This document shows, piece by piece, positions 41,168 through 50,505 of a stretch of DNA of 64,000 nt. The position numbers and the translations under genes are program-made. Location of the stretch: contig NZ_BQYM01000012.1 of assembly GCF_026008515.1 (NCBI RefSeq), forward strand, positions 41,304 to 105,303, in the 5' to 3' direction. This DNA comes from Hoyosella levis (GTDB lineage: Bacteria > Actinomycetota > Actinomycetes > Mycobacteriales > Mycobacteriaceae). The number at the start of each line of letters is the position of its first letter. The stretch's first letter is position 1. The notes under the pieces were generated by a model that did no database searches, was not told where the DNA came from, and saw only the letters and a program-made list of their open reading frames with translations.

Positions 41168-41240
41168 CCGACCAACGACGCCCCGCGCCCCCCCGTGCTC
41201 GACGGCACGGGGGGCGCGGGCGCGCTCGCAGGCAGGCGCG

Positions 41241-41768
41241 CTAGAACAACCGATGCTGGCCGGGATGGACGGCCAGCTCCGCGGCATCGAGCGCCGCGCG
41301 CACGCGCCCGGCATCCCAGCCGCCCGACACCGCCGCGCGCAGCGCGCGCGAGCGCGCCACCCGCTCGCTCGAGCGGGCGACATGCATCCACCCCGGCCAC
41401 CCGCCGCCACGACGCTTGATCGCCATGTCGCGCAGGTTGTCGGCCTGGGTGCCCAGCACCACATGACCACCCGCCGCGGCGTGCACTCCCGCGCGCACGC
41501 AGATCGGGCTGTCGCAGCCGTGCATGGCCACCTCATCGGCGGCCAGCGGGCGGCCCAGCGCCAGGCTCAGCGCGTAGCGGTGCGGGCGCACCACCCGCTG
41601 CCTGCCCGCGCGCTTGAGCCAGTACCGCCCGTAGCCATCATCGGAGATCGCGCCGGTCCACAGCCAGCAGTCATCCTCGCCCGGCCCGCGCACCACATGC
41701 GCCCAGAACCGCGCTATCTCCGCGGCGTGCTCACGCGGGTCGATCACCAGAGGCGCTGGATGCTCCAT
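41241..41768 (-). CDS. HNH endonuclease-like protein
   Basis: 175 residues. The nuclease signature is of the homing HNH type: CWLWTGAISDDGYGRYWL, RPHRYALSLALGR, MHGCDSPICVRAGVHAAAGG, then LGTQADNLRDM. The Cys pairs should bind a structural zinc; the central His of HGCDSPICV is the usual catalytic region. Start ATG 41768 lies 38 bases inside the end of the upstream gene, so the two are coupled. It could be a free-standing nuclease that promotes spread or element integrity. Confidence 0.78.
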   Translation of the reverse strand: MEHPAPLVIDPREHAAEIARFWAHVVRGPGEDDCWLWTGAISDDGYGRYWLKRAGRQRVVRPHRYALSLALGRPLAADEVAMHGCDSPICVRAGVHAAAGGHVVLGTQADNLRDMAIKRRGGGWPGWMHVARSSERVARSRALRAAVSGGWDAGRVRAALDAAELAVHPGQHRLF

Positions 41769-42144
41769 CGCCCACCCCCTCGCCCGATCCGGCCCCGGCG
41801 GCGGGGGCGTCGGTGGCGCGCGCGGCATCGAGCAGCTCGCGCGCCTCGCGCTGCGACAGCCCCGCCAGCGAGGCGAGGGAGGCGACGTTCTCGCCGTTGC
41901 CACGCAGCACCGACAGCGACCGGCCCTGCGCCGAGCGCAGGGCGGACTTGCGCCGCTCGGCCTTGGCCTCGAGGGCCGCCACCGCCCGCGCGGTCTCGGA
42001 GTCGATGCCCGCGACCTCCTCGGAGCTGGCGAAGAACGCCGCGAGCGCATCCTGGTTCTCCCGCAGCCTGCGCGCCGACTCGGCGAGAGCAGCCTCGGCC
42101 TTCTTCCGCGCCGCCGCCCGGGCAGCGACCTCCGTCCGACCCAT
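41731..42144 (-). CDS. Coiled-coil protein with C-terminal HTH-like segment
   Basis: 137 residues. An N-terminal coiled coil rich in Ala, Glu and Arg (AARKKAEAALAESARRLREN, ALEAKAERRKSALRSA) is followed by VASLASLAGLSQREARELLDA, an HTH-like end, and an Ala/Gly/Asp tail. Same plan as the protein at 28037-28321. It starts next to the candidate origin of transfer and is divergent from the relaxase gene, so an accessory DNA-binding role at oriT is plausible. Confidence 0.6.
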   Translation of the reverse strand: MGRTEVAARAAARKKAEAALAESARRLRENQDALAAFFASSEEVAGIDSETARAVAALEAKAERRKSALRSAQGRSLSVLRGNGENVASLASLAGLSQREARELLDAARATDAPAAGAGSGEGVGDGASSASGDRPA

Positions 42145-42450
42145 CCGACCAAACCCCTAACGCAAGCCCAGCCCCCGAAGCCTGCCCTCGATCCGTGACC
42201 ACCCCCCGGTGACACCGACACTCTAGCCCGGCACCCGCCATTCCCGCGACGCACCACTCGTGCCCCGGCCCGCTCCCGAAGCCCGTCCGCATCCGTTCCG
42301 GTCGTGGTCGCGCCGACGTCCTCGCCGCCACGACCACCGAGCCCGCCCGTCCGCATCCGCTCCCGGTCGGCCAGGCTGGCCCCGAAAGGCCACCCAGAAC
42401 CCACACACCTCTTGCACTAACCGTGGGTTTTGGGGGGAGGTGCCGCTAGG
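42145..42450. other. Candidate origin of transfer between the accessory gene and relaxase
   Basis: 306 bases without a gene, directly upstream of the relaxase. Direct repeats: CCCGTCCGCATCCGTTCCGG at 42282-42301 and the near-copy CCCGTCCGCATCCGCTCCCG at 42346-42365, 64 bases apart. Between them GTGGTCG and CGACCAC form an inverted repeat (42304-42337 region), and GGCCAG-G-CTGGCC (42369-42381) is a dyad after the second copy. TrwC-family elements carry oriT next to the relaxase gene with this mix of direct and inverted repeats. The nick site is not identified. Confidence 0.5.
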
Positions 42451-45400
42451 ATGGGCCGGGTGATGACCCTGCATGTGCTCCACGCCGGGGACGGGTATGC
42501 CTACCTGACCCGGCAGGTCGCCAGCGGCGACCGGGAGCGCGGGCGCGGCGAGGCGCTGGCGGACTACTACACCGCCAACGGCACCCCGCCCGGCCGCTGG
42601 CTGGGATCGGGCACTGCATCGCTTGCGGTCGGGGGCGCGGCGGCCGCGGTGTCGGAGGTCGCCGGGCAGGTCACCGAGGACCAGATGAAGGCGTTGTTCG
42701 GGCTGGGCATCCACCCCAACGCTGATGCGATCCAGCAGGCGGTGATCCTCGCCGCCGATACCGGGCGCGCCCGCCAGACCGCCCCTGGGCGGGCGGTCGC
42801 GGCGTCGAGGCTCGGTCGTGCCTTCCCTGTCTATGCGAACGACAACCCGTTGCGCGACGAGGTCGGAGAGGCCATCGCCGGGCTCGAGCGCGAGCACGCG
42901 CGCCCGGCGACCCGCGCCGAGCAGAAGCACCTGTGGCGGGTGGTGGGCGCGCGGATGCACGCCGAGGCCACCGGCCGGGAAGCGGGCAGCAGCCGGGAGC
43001 TTGATGCGTGGATCGCCCGGCAGCGCCACGCCGACCGCCATCCCGTCGCCGGGTACGACCTGGTGTTCACCCCCGCCAAGTCGGTGTCGGTGCTGTGGGC
43101 GCTGGGCGATGGGCGGGTCCGCGAGGCCGTGGAGGCCGCGCACCACGACGCGGTCGCTGATGCGCTGGGCTGGCTGGAGCGCGAGGCCGCGTTCACCCGC
43201 CGCGGGGCGGGCGGGGCGCGGCAGATCGACACCACGGGGCTTGTGATCGCTGCGTTCGATCACTACGACAACCGGGCCGGGGAGCCGAACCTGCACACCC
43301 ACTGCGCGGTGTCGAACAAGGTCTGTGGCAGCGATGGCCGCTGGTCGGCGCTGGACGGGGCGACACTGCACCGCCATGCCGTCGCCGCCTCGCAGCGCTA
43401 CAACGCCGCGGTCGCTGACAACCTGCGCCGCGCGCTGGGGGTCGGGTTCGTCGAGCGTGGCATGGGGCCGGGCCGCCAGCCCGTCCTCGAGGTCGCCGGG
43501 ATCAGCGACGAGCTGCGGGAGGGATTCTCCTCGCGCACCGCCGCGGTCCGTGCCCGCCGCGACGAGCTGGCCGCGGCCTACCGCGCCGAGCACGGCTACT
43601 CCCCCGATGCGCGCGCGCTCTACCGGCTGGCCCAGCAGGCGACCCTCGATACCCGCGAGGGCAAGGCCGAGGCCCGCTCGCTCGCGGCGATGCGCGAGCA
43701 GTGGCGCGCCGATGCGACCGGGCTGCTCGGCTCCCGCGACGCGGTCGAGGACATGCTCGACCGCGTGCTCGGCGGTGCCGCGGCGAGCACTCCCCGCGAG
43801 TACGCCGGGGCCGATGCGGAGGCCGCGGCGGTGCTCGATCACCTCTCCGAGCGCTGCGCGACGTTCACCGCCGCCCAGGTCCGCGCGCGGGCCGAGGCCC
43901 ACCTCGCCCCGGTGGTGTTCAGCGACCCCGCGGCCCGCCGCGATGCCATCGAGGACACCATCGCCCGCGCGCTCGATCCGCGGGCGAACCCGGTCGCGGC
44001 GAGCGCAGGCGACCGGGTCGTGGCCCTGGCCGCCCCGGCGCTGCTGGAGGTTCCCGACCGGCTGCGCCGCCGCGACGGCGAGGCGATCACCACCCGCCAC
44101 GGCGAGACCCGCTACACCACCACCGCGAGCCTGCGCGCCGAGCAGGCGCTGCTCGACGCCACCACCCGCGCCACCGGCCACGCCACCACCCACGTCGGGC
44201 TCGTCTCGGCGCTGGCCGATGCCAAGCGCGAGACCGGGCGGTCGCTGAACCCCGGCCAGTGGGAGCTGGCGCGGCACTTCTGCCTGTCGGGGGCGCGCCT
44301 GGCGGTGGCGACGGGACCGGCCGGTGCGGGCAAGACCACCGCGATGAAGGTCGTCGCCGACGCCTGGCGCGGCTCCGGGCGCACGGTCATCGCCCTGGCC
44401 CCCTCGGCGGTGGCCGCCGACACCCTCGGCGCCGAGATCGGCACCGAGGCTGCGACCCTGGCGTCGCTGACCTACCCGTGGCGCGGCCGCATCGACGGTG
44501 TCGCGGCGGGGACGCTGGCGCGGCGCATCGAGCCGGGCACGATGCTGCTCGTCGATGAGGCCGCGATGGCCTCGCTGCACGACCTCGCCGCCCTCGAGCA
44601 GATCGCCGCGGCCAGCGGGGCGGTGGTGCGGCTGCTCGGCGATCCCGCCCAGCTCGACGCCGTCGAGACCGGCGGGACGCTGCGGCTGCTGGCCGATCAC
44701 ACCCGCGCCCCCGAGCTGGCCGATGTGGTGCGCTTCGGCGACGACCGCGCCCAGGCGCTCGCCTCGCTGCGGCTGCGCGAGGGCCACGCCGAGGCGCTGG
44801 CGCTCTACGACGAGCGCGGCTGGGTGCATGGCGGGGCGCGCGAGGACCTCGCCGCGCAGGCCGCGGCCGCGATGATCGCCGACCGCGAGCAGGGCCGATC
44901 CTCCATCGTCCTGGCCGCCACCCGCGAGGACGTGCGGATGCTCAACGAGATGCTCCAGCTCGCCCTCAACCCCGCCCCCGCAACCGGCGGCGAGGCGGTC
45001 GAGCAGCCGGTGGCCACGCTCGGCGATGGCACCACCGCCCGCACCGGCGACACCATCGTCACCCGCTGCAACGACACCACCCTGCGCGCCGTCGCGGGCA
45101 CCCGCCCCGGCCAGCGGGTCCGCAACGGCGACCTGTGGACGATCACCGCCATCGCCGAGGGCGGCACCATCACCGCCCGCTCCCAGGACCACCAGGGCAG
45201 CATCGACCTTCCCCCCGCCTATAGCGCCGAGCATGTCGAGCTGGGCTACGCCTCGACCATCCACCGCGCCCAGGGCATCACCGTCGATACCACCCACGCG
45301 CTGATCACCGGCCACACCGACCGCGCGGGGCTGTATGTCGCCGCGACCCGCGGGCGCGCCGCCAACCACCTGTACGTGCCCACCGACACCGACCTCGACA

Positions 45401-46701
45401 TCGACACCGAGGCACCCCACCTGCCCCCCGATGCCACCGAGCCGACCACCCTCGACCGCCTCGCGGTGGTCCTGGGCCGCGATGGCGGGCAGCGCTCGGC
45501 CACCGAGGCGCTGCGCGAGGCGCTCGACGAGTCCGAGGACCCCGCCCGGCTGCGCGAGGCATACCTCGCCGCCCGCGACCAGCTCGCCGCCGACTACCTC
45601 GACTGGCTGATCGAGGCATCCCTGCCCGCCGCGACCACCACCACGATCAACGCCTCCCCCGCATCGCGCGACCGGCTGCGCGACCGCCTCGATGCGCTGT
45701 CGGCGACCGGGCACGACGCGACGGCGCTGCTCGCCTCGGCGATCAGCGAGCGCGACCCGGCCACCGCCGAGGACCCCGCCGCGGCACTGCTCGCCCGCCT
45801 GCCGCTGCCCGGGCGCATCGACCGCGACGAGCTGGCACCGCTGCCCCCGCGCCACCCCGGCTGCGACCCGCGCCTGATCGACCACGCGCTCGAGGCACGC
45901 CAGCTCCTCGACCATCCCCCCGCCACCGCTGCCCGCGAGCCGGTGGAGACCGACGCCCAGGTCGCCGAGCGGCTGCGGTCCTCGCGCTGGCGGATGCTGG
46001 ATGACACCGAGCTGGCCCGCATCGCCGCGGGCCGGGACCGCGATCCCTCCCTGGCCCGCCGCGCCGCGCTGTTCGGGCTCCCCACAGCCGGGGCAGCCGC
46101 CGCGCGCGGCGAGCAGGAGTCCGCCCGCGCCCGCCTGGCCGGGCTCGACGAGGCCGCCGCCGCGTGGGACCGCCACGACCGCGCTGCCACCGATGCCCGG
46201 TCGCTGATCGCCCAGCGCGACGCGCTGGCCGCCCAGCGCGACCGCCTCGCCGCCGAGCGCGACGGCCTGGGCATCCTCGCCCGCTCCCAGCGCCGCGCGA
46301 TCACCGACACCCTCGGCGAGGTGGGGGCGCGCCACGACCGGCTCGCCCGCGATGCCGCCGAGGCCAGCGCGCGCGCCGACCGGCTGCGGCCCACGCGTCC
46401 CCGCCCGACCACCAGCGAGCTCGACGAGGCCCGCGCGGTGCTCCAGCGCGCCACCCGCCGCGCCGCCGAGACCGCCACGGCCACCCCGCCCGGCCCCCAG
46501 GACCTACGCCCGGGGCGGGGCCGGGCCGCGCGGATGGAGGCCGCGCGCACGGAGATCGCCCGCCGCGAGGCCCTCGATCCCGCTCAGCGCGACCGCGAGG
46601 ACCGTGTTCGCGCCCGCGTTGCCGCAGACCGCCAGCCCCCGGTCGTGCCCGGCACCACGGCCCCCCGAGGGGCCGGGCGCGACCATGGGATCGACGACTA
46701 G
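42451..46701 (+). CDS. TrwC/TraI-type conjugative relaxase-helicase
   Basis: 1,416 residues. Relaxase domain (1-350): MTLHVLHAGDGYAYLTRQV start with candidate Tyr nucleophiles, HPVAGYDLVFTPAKSVSVLW, and the metal-binding triad in NLHTHCAVSN. RecD/TraI-type helicase (about 600-980): Walker A GPAGAGKTTAMK, LLVDEAAMASL, LLGDPAQLDAVETGG, and the C-terminal IHRAQGITVD and AATRGRA motifs. A long helical tail follows. It nicks oriT, stays bound to the 5' end and unwinds the strand for transfer. ATG 42451 has a GGGAGG site; ATG 42463 is also possible. Confidence 0.94.
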   Translation: MGRVMTLHVLHAGDGYAYLTRQVASGDRERGRGEALADYYTANGTPPGRWLGSGTASLAVGGAAAAVSEVAGQVTEDQMKALFGLGIHPNADAIQQAVILAADTGRARQTAPGRAVAASRLGRAFPVYANDNPLRDEVGEAIAGLEREHARPATRAEQKHLWRVVGARMHAEATGREAGSSRELDAWIARQRHADRHPVAGYDLVFTPAKSVSVLWALGDGRVREAVEAAHHDAVADALGWLEREAAFTRRGAGGARQIDTTGLVIAAFDHYDNRAGEPNLHTHCAVSNKVCGSDGRWSALDGATLHRHAVAASQRYNAAVADNLRRALGVGFVERGMGPGRQPVLEVAGISDELREGFSSRTAAVRARRDELAAAYRAEHGYSPDARALYRLAQQATLDTREGKAEARSLAAMREQWRADATGLLGSRDAVEDMLDRVLGGAAASTPREYAGADAEAAAVLDHLSERCATFTAAQVRARAEAHLAPVVFSDPAARRDAIEDTIARALDPRANPVAASAGDRVVALAAPALLEVPDRLRRRDGEAITTRHGETRYTTTASLRAEQALLDATTRATGHATTHVGLVSALADAKRETGRSLNPGQWELARHFCLSGARLAVATGPAGAGKTTAMKVVADAWRGSGRTVIALAPSAVAADTLGAEIGTEAATLASLTYPWRGRIDGVAAGTLARRIEPGTMLLVDEAAMASLHDLAALEQIAAASGAVVRLLGDPAQLDAVETGGTLRLLADHTRAPELADVVRFGDDRAQALASLRLREGHAEALALYDERGWVHGGAREDLAAQAAAAMIADREQGRSSIVLAATREDVRMLNEMLQLALNPAPATGGEAVEQPVATLGDGTTARTGDTIVTRCNDTTLRAVAGTRPGQRVRNGDLWTITAIAEGGTITARSQDHQGSIDLPPAYSAEHVELGYASTIHRAQGITVDTTHALITGHTDRAGLYVAATRGRAANHLYVPTDTDLDIDTEAPHLPPDATEPTTLDRLAVVLGRDGGQRSATEALREALDESEDPARLREAYLAARDQLAADYLDWLIEASLPAATTTTINASPASRDRLRDRLDALSATGHDATALLASAISERDPATAEDPAAALLARLPLPGRIDRDELAPLPPRHPGCDPRLIDHALEARQLLDHPPATAAREPVETDAQVAERLRSSRWRMLDDTELARIAAGRDRDPSLARRAALFGLPTAGAAAARGEQESARARLAGLDEAAAAWDRHDRAATDARSLIAQRDALAAQRDRLAAERDGLGILARSQRRAITDTLGEVGARHDRLARDAAEASARADRLRPTRPRPTTSELDEARAVLQRATRRAAETATATPPGPQDLRPGRGRAARMEAARTEIARREALDPAQRDREDRVRARVAADRQPPVVPGTTAPRGAGRDHGIDD

Positions 46702-46778
46702 CCCCGGCGGGCGGTCTGTACTGTTGTCCCCCGAAGCCGTCGCTCTGGGCGGCCCCGGACGCGCTGGAGGGCTGCCTG

Positions 46779-47135
46779 GTGGAGCAACTGTTCGCACTGT
46801 GGCTGATCATGACCGCGATCAGTTGCTTTGTTGCATCGAGCATCGCTGGCCCCAAGGGGCTCAGCTCGACCGGCTACTTCTTCCTCGCTGTGGCGATCGG
46901 ACCGCTCGCTGTCGTCGCGGCCGCGGCATCGCCCATCGCTCGTCCCGCGCCGCCGGTGGGCATGAGGAGGGTGCATTGCGCCCGGTGCCTCGCCGCGCAG
47001 AACATGCTGCTGCGCGATGAGCGTTTCCATTGCTGGCGGTGCGGACTAGATCAGGAAGGGCCGCAGGAAGGTAGCCAGCCGCCGCCGGAAACCTGGCAGC
47101 AATGGTTGGGCAAGGACGACAAGCCCTCGGGCTAG
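46779..47135 (+). CDS. Small membrane protein with C-terminal zinc ribbon
   Basis: 118 residues from GTG 46779 (site GGAGGG). Two membrane helices (LFALWLIMTAISCFVAS and FFLAVAIGPLAVVAAAAS) are followed by a four-Cys knuckle, HCARCLAAQNML then HCWRCG. This order is seen in small proteins beside actinobacterial transfer genes; the function is unknown. Confidence 0.65.
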   Translation: MEQLFALWLIMTAISCFVASSIAGPKGLSSTGYFFLAVAIGPLAVVAAAASPIARPAPPVGMRRVHCARCLAAQNMLLRDERFHCWRCGLDQEGPQEGSQPPPETWQQWLGKDDKPSG

Positions 47136-47386
47136 GCGTGGCCCTGGTCGCGGATGTCGTTCTGCGCGGCATCAAGCTCGACCGCCGCGCGACCGAATAG
47201 CTCCGCCGCAGTATCGAGCCGGGCACGGCAGGCTGCCACGCTCCGCGCCGGGTCGCGGGAGTCGCGCACCTCGTAGGCATCCAGCGACCGCTCGAGCGCG
47301 CCACCGAGCCGTGGCAGCGCTGCTTCGAGCCGGGAGGCAGTATCGCGCAGCGCCGCCAGCGCCTCGTACAGCTCTAGGGCAGCCAC
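47132..47386 (-). CDS. Small helical protein
   Basis: 84 residues, nearly all helix (ELYEALAALRDTASRLEAAL, RLDTAAELFGRAAVELDAAQ), possible coiled-coil dimer. The GTG start at 47386 and stop converge by four bases with the zinc-ribbon gene. No domain recognised. Acceptable codon use; moderate confidence that it is a gene. Confidence 0.5.
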   Translation of the reverse strand: MAALELYEALAALRDTASRLEAALPRLGGALERSLDAYEVRDSRDPARSVAACRARLDTAAELFGRAAVELDAAQNDIRDQGHA

Positions 47387-47753
47387 CGGGCCGGAGAGCT
47401 GGTGCGCGATGGAACGGATCGCCTCGGCGGCGGCCTGGGCCTGGCCAGTGTATCGGGGATTTCATTGCTGGACCGTCGCCGATGGCACAGACACCGCGCG
47501 GCCATGCCGCCGAGCCCGCTCGGCCTCCGCACGCACGAAGCGGGGAGCACCTGGTGGTGCTCCGCCCGGTACGGCTACCGCAGATACAAGGCTGTGGCTA
47601 CCCGCGTCCAGGTCGCTGAGCGGTGGGCGCGCTAGCGATGAGGAGAACGCGGCGAAGAAGGTACAGGCCGAGTTCGACCACCCATACGGCTACTTCGGCT
47701 CCTGGAAGACCACACCCTCCGAAGTCGAAGTTGTCGAGTCCGAGCAGACCACC
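47387..47753. other. Intergenic region, no gene supported
   Basis: About 370 bases. The plus frame leading into the excisionase-like pseudogene is open here but its translation (Arg/Ala/Thr-rich) has no recognisable content until about 47650, so the true start of that gene is unclear. No repeats stood out. Confidence 0.4.
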
Positions 47754-47966
47754 GTGATCCGTTCGAACCCGCTGTCGGAATCGGGTCCAATGCCGCTGTC
47801 GCTCAAGGACGCCGGCGTCGCCCTCGGGATCCCCTACTCAGCGGTACATCAACTGACTAACCGCGGCGACATCGAGCACACCAGGATCGGTACGCGGAAG
47901 TAAATCTCGCGAGAGTCCCTGCTGGCCTTCATCCGGGAGAACACGCACCGGGGCTACTCGGGCTGA
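47754..47966 (+). pseudogene. Excisionase-like HTH gene with an in-frame stop
   Basis: The frame encodes MPLSLKDAGVALGIPYSAVH, then NRGDIEHTRIGTRK, the MerR/HTH_17 pattern of excisionase-like proteins. A TAA at 47901-47903 then interrupts it, and the expected C-terminal helix follows in the same frame (ISRESLLAFIRENTHRGYSG, stop 47964-47966). A single base change explains the break. The start is GTG 47754 or ATG 47790. A functional copy would assist an integrase or regulate; here it is dead unless the stop is read through. Confidence 0.65.
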
Positions 47967-48709
47967 TCGTTGGTGCGGGCACAGATCTGCTCGCGCAGGA
48001 CCCCCACGATCTCGCGGTGGTATCGCGGCGACACGCGATGGCGCTTCCCCTCGCGCACCTCCCTGGCGAACCTTGCGACAGCATCGGCTTCACCGAACGA
48101 GCCGCCGGCCGCGAAATAGCAACGAATCCACTCGTCGGCATCGAGCGGATCGCCCTCAGCCGCCATCGCCCGGAGCAACTGCACGACGGCATCCTTGCCG
48201 CGTCCAGCGGCGAGCCCGTTGTACTCTTCATCGACCATGAGGCCGCATGCCGCGACCCGGAGCGGATCAAGCTGCGGCACGGCATCGCCAGCGTGGAGGT
48301 CGGTCGCCCCACGTCCTTCGAGCCACGCGCGCACACTGTCCGTGCGCGCCCAGACCTGCACGAACACCAGCCCAAGCCGACCGGCTTCAACAGCCTCTCG
48401 TAACTTGTCACAATCCGGCTTCCCGACGGGATGCAGGGCAATCGCAGCGATATCGCCGGCATCGCCACGCTCGGACAGCCGGGCCAGGTCATCGAAGCTG
48501 ACAACTGGTCGAGGATTTGCCGTGCGGCCGATGTGGATGGCGGTCTCGCGGTCCGCGCTGCGGTCCGGGTCATCGAACCGCTCAGGCTTGCCAACGACGA
48601 ATACCAGTCGGCTGTCCCCGAGCCATTGAGCGATCCGGTCGCTGCTTTCCCTCATCGCCGTGCCGCGCTGGGCCCAGTCCTGCCGCACCATGTACCCCAG
48701 ATCGGTCAT
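47954..48709 (-). CDS. Hypothetical protein
   Basis: 251 residues, no known motif. It reads as a soluble alpha/beta protein: LVFVVGKPERFDDPDR and RLGLVFVQVWART look like buried strands, with Arg/Asp-rich helices between. The C-terminus overlaps the end of the excisionase pseudogene on the other strand. It is divergent from the methyltransferase gene, sharing 131 intergenic bases, so it may belong to the restriction island, perhaps as an accessory protein. Confidence 0.6.
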   Translation of the reverse strand: MTDLGYMVRQDWAQRGTAMRESSDRIAQWLGDSRLVFVVGKPERFDDPDRSADRETAIHIGRTANPRPVVSFDDLARLSERGDAGDIAAIALHPVGKPDCDKLREAVEAGRLGLVFVQVWARTDSVRAWLEGRGATDLHAGDAVPQLDPLRVAACGLMVDEEYNGLAAGRGKDAVVQLLRAMAAEGDPLDADEWIRCYFAAGGSFGEADAVARFAREVREGKRHRVSPRYHREIVGVLREQICARTNDQPE

Positions 48710-48840
48710 GGAGCAAGTATTGCAGCACGCACCGACATCGCAGCGGCCGCTCGTGCTCGCCCGTCCTTGGTCTACGAAGTGCCGATGGGGCGCTCGACCG
48801 GATCCGAATGTTGTCGCGGCTCCGGTATAGGGTTCGTGAC

Positions 48841-50505
48841 GTGGTCCTCTTTCTTCCAGACACTCCTGCCCCGGCCGAGGAATTCGGCGAGGTACTCACT
48901 CGGCGCTGGGTCGTCGAGGCGATCCTCGACCTCACCGGATACGTGCAGTCCCCCGACCTGGCGGGAATGGTGCTCATCGAGCCATCCGCCGGGCGCGGAG
49001 CGTTCCTGCTCCCTGCCGCCGAGCGGCTGATCGCTGCGGCCCGGCCAGCGTCATCGGAGTTCAAGGCGCTCGCGCCGTGCATCCGCGCCTACGAGCTGCA
49101 GGAAACCAATGTCGAGCATTGCCGCGCGCAGATCGAGAGCCTGCTCATCGGCGCGGGATGCCCGGGCAGCGATGCCCAGGACCTTGCAAGCGAGTGGATC
49201 CGGCACGGGGACTACCTGCTGGAGCCCGACCTCCCCATCGCCGATGTCATCGTCGGCAACCCGCCGTATATCCGCATAGAGGACATCCCCCCGGCGACGC
49301 AGTCGCTCTACCGCAGCCTGTACGCGACGATGCGTGGTCGCGCGGACATCTACGTCGGATTCATCGAGCGATCACTGCGCGCCCTGGCCGGCGGAGGCAG
49401 GCTGGGATTCATCTGCGCGGACCGCTGGATGCACAACCAGTACGGGTCCGCGCTCCGCTCGCTGATCGGCAGTGGCTACTCCGTCGACGCGGTCTGGAAG
49501 ATGCATGACGTGGATGCCTTCGAGACGACAGTATCCGCCTACCCCGCGATCACTGTTATCAGCAACCGCGCGCAGGGCTCGTCCGTCGTCGCCGAGGCCA
49601 CAGCATCCTTCGATGCCTGCTCGGCCCGCGAACTCGCTGCCTGGAGCACCACGAGCAGCTCGGAATCAGTAACCACCGGTTCCTACGCCGCGTACCGGCT
49701 GCCCCACTGGTTCACTGGCACGCAGCTGTGGCCAACCGGATCACCAGCTCGCCTGGCCCTGATCGAGCACCTCAACGACAACTTCGGCCCACTGCATGAT
49801 CCCAGCAACGGGACCCGCGTCGGGATCGGCGTAGCCACTGGTGCGGACCGGGTCTTCATCACCCGTGACGCCGCCGCGGCCGAGGCCGACCGAATGCTCC
49901 CCCTATCCATGGTCGGCGACCTGGGCTCGGGGAAGTTCTCCTGGTCAGGGCACTACCTGGTCAACCCCTGGGAGGAAGACGGAACGCTGGTCGACCTATC
50001 CCGCTATCCGCGGATGCAGCGCTACCTCCAATCATCAGCGGAGATCCTTGCTGGAAGGCACGTGGCCCGGCGCAACGCCGCCGCCTGGTACCGGACCATC
50101 GACAAGGTCACGGCATCGCTGACCACGAAGCCGAAGCTGCTCCTCCAGGACATGCGCACGACCATCCATCCGGTCCTCGAGACCGGCGGGCACTATCCCC
50201 ACCACAACTTGTACTACGTCACCTCCGAGAGCTGGGACATGGAGGTCCTTGGCGGGCTGCTGCTCTCCGCGGTTGCCCAGGCCTTCATCGAGGCATACGC
50301 GGTGCGCATGCGTGGGGGAACCCTGCGGTTCCAGGCCCAGTACCTCAAGCAGATCCGGATCCCTGACCCCGCGCAGCTGCCCGAAGCCCAGCAGGAGGCG
50401 CTGCGCGAGGCATTCCGGGCGCATGACCAGCGCGCGGCGACCCGTGCGGCGATCGAGGCATACGGCATCCACGACCACCGCCACCTGCTCGGGGAGGCCC
50501 CGTGA
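48841..50505 (+). CDS. Type II N6-adenine DNA methyltransferase (PaeR7I/XhoI-type)
   Basis: About 554 residues. S-adenosylmethionine motif I is IEPSAGRGAFLLP and the catalytic motif IV is VIVGNPPYIRIED (N-P-P-Y, adenine-N6 class). The C-terminal half is the target-recognition part seen in Eco57I/PaeR7I-type enzymes. TATAGG at 48824-48829 could be a -10 box, which would put transcription start close to GTG 48841; ATG 48808 is an alternative start. The stop overlaps the endonuclease start as GTGA. Its partner predicts methylation of CTCGAG. Confidence 0.88.
   Translation: MVLFLPDTPAPAEEFGEVLTRRWVVEAILDLTGYVQSPDLAGMVLIEPSAGRGAFLLPAAERLIAAARPASSEFKALAPCIRAYELQETNVEHCRAQIESLLIGAGCPGSDAQDLASEWIRHGDYLLEPDLPIADVIVGNPPYIRIEDIPPATQSLYRSLYATMRGRADIYVGFIERSLRALAGGGRLGFICADRWMHNQYGSALRSLIGSGYSVDAVWKMHDVDAFETTVSAYPAITVISNRAQGSSVVAEATASFDACSARELAAWSTTSSSESVTTGSYAAYRLPHWFTGTQLWPTGSPARLALIEHLNDNFGPLHDPSNGTRVGIGVATGADRVFITRDAAAAEADRMLPLSMVGDLGSGKFSWSGHYLVNPWEEDGTLVDLSRYPRMQRYLQSSAEILAGRHVARRNAAAWYRTIDKVTASLTTKPKLLLQDMRTTIHPVLETGGHYPHHNLYYVTSESWDMEVLGGLLLSAVAQAFIEAYAVRMRGGTLRFQAQYLKQIRIPDPAQLPEAQQEALREAFRAHDQRAATRAAIEAYGIHDHRHLLGEAP

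Noticed and set aside
42223..46335. 1,370-codon open frame antisense to the relaxase gene
   Set aside because: It mirrors the GC-rich codon pattern of the relaxase, has low-complexity Gly/Ala/Arg content and no domain; the plus strand shows all relaxase motifs.
48720..48840. Control (C) protein box or gene for the restriction system
   Set aside because: The 131-base divergent space is too short for a C gene and I found no convincing C-box dyad.
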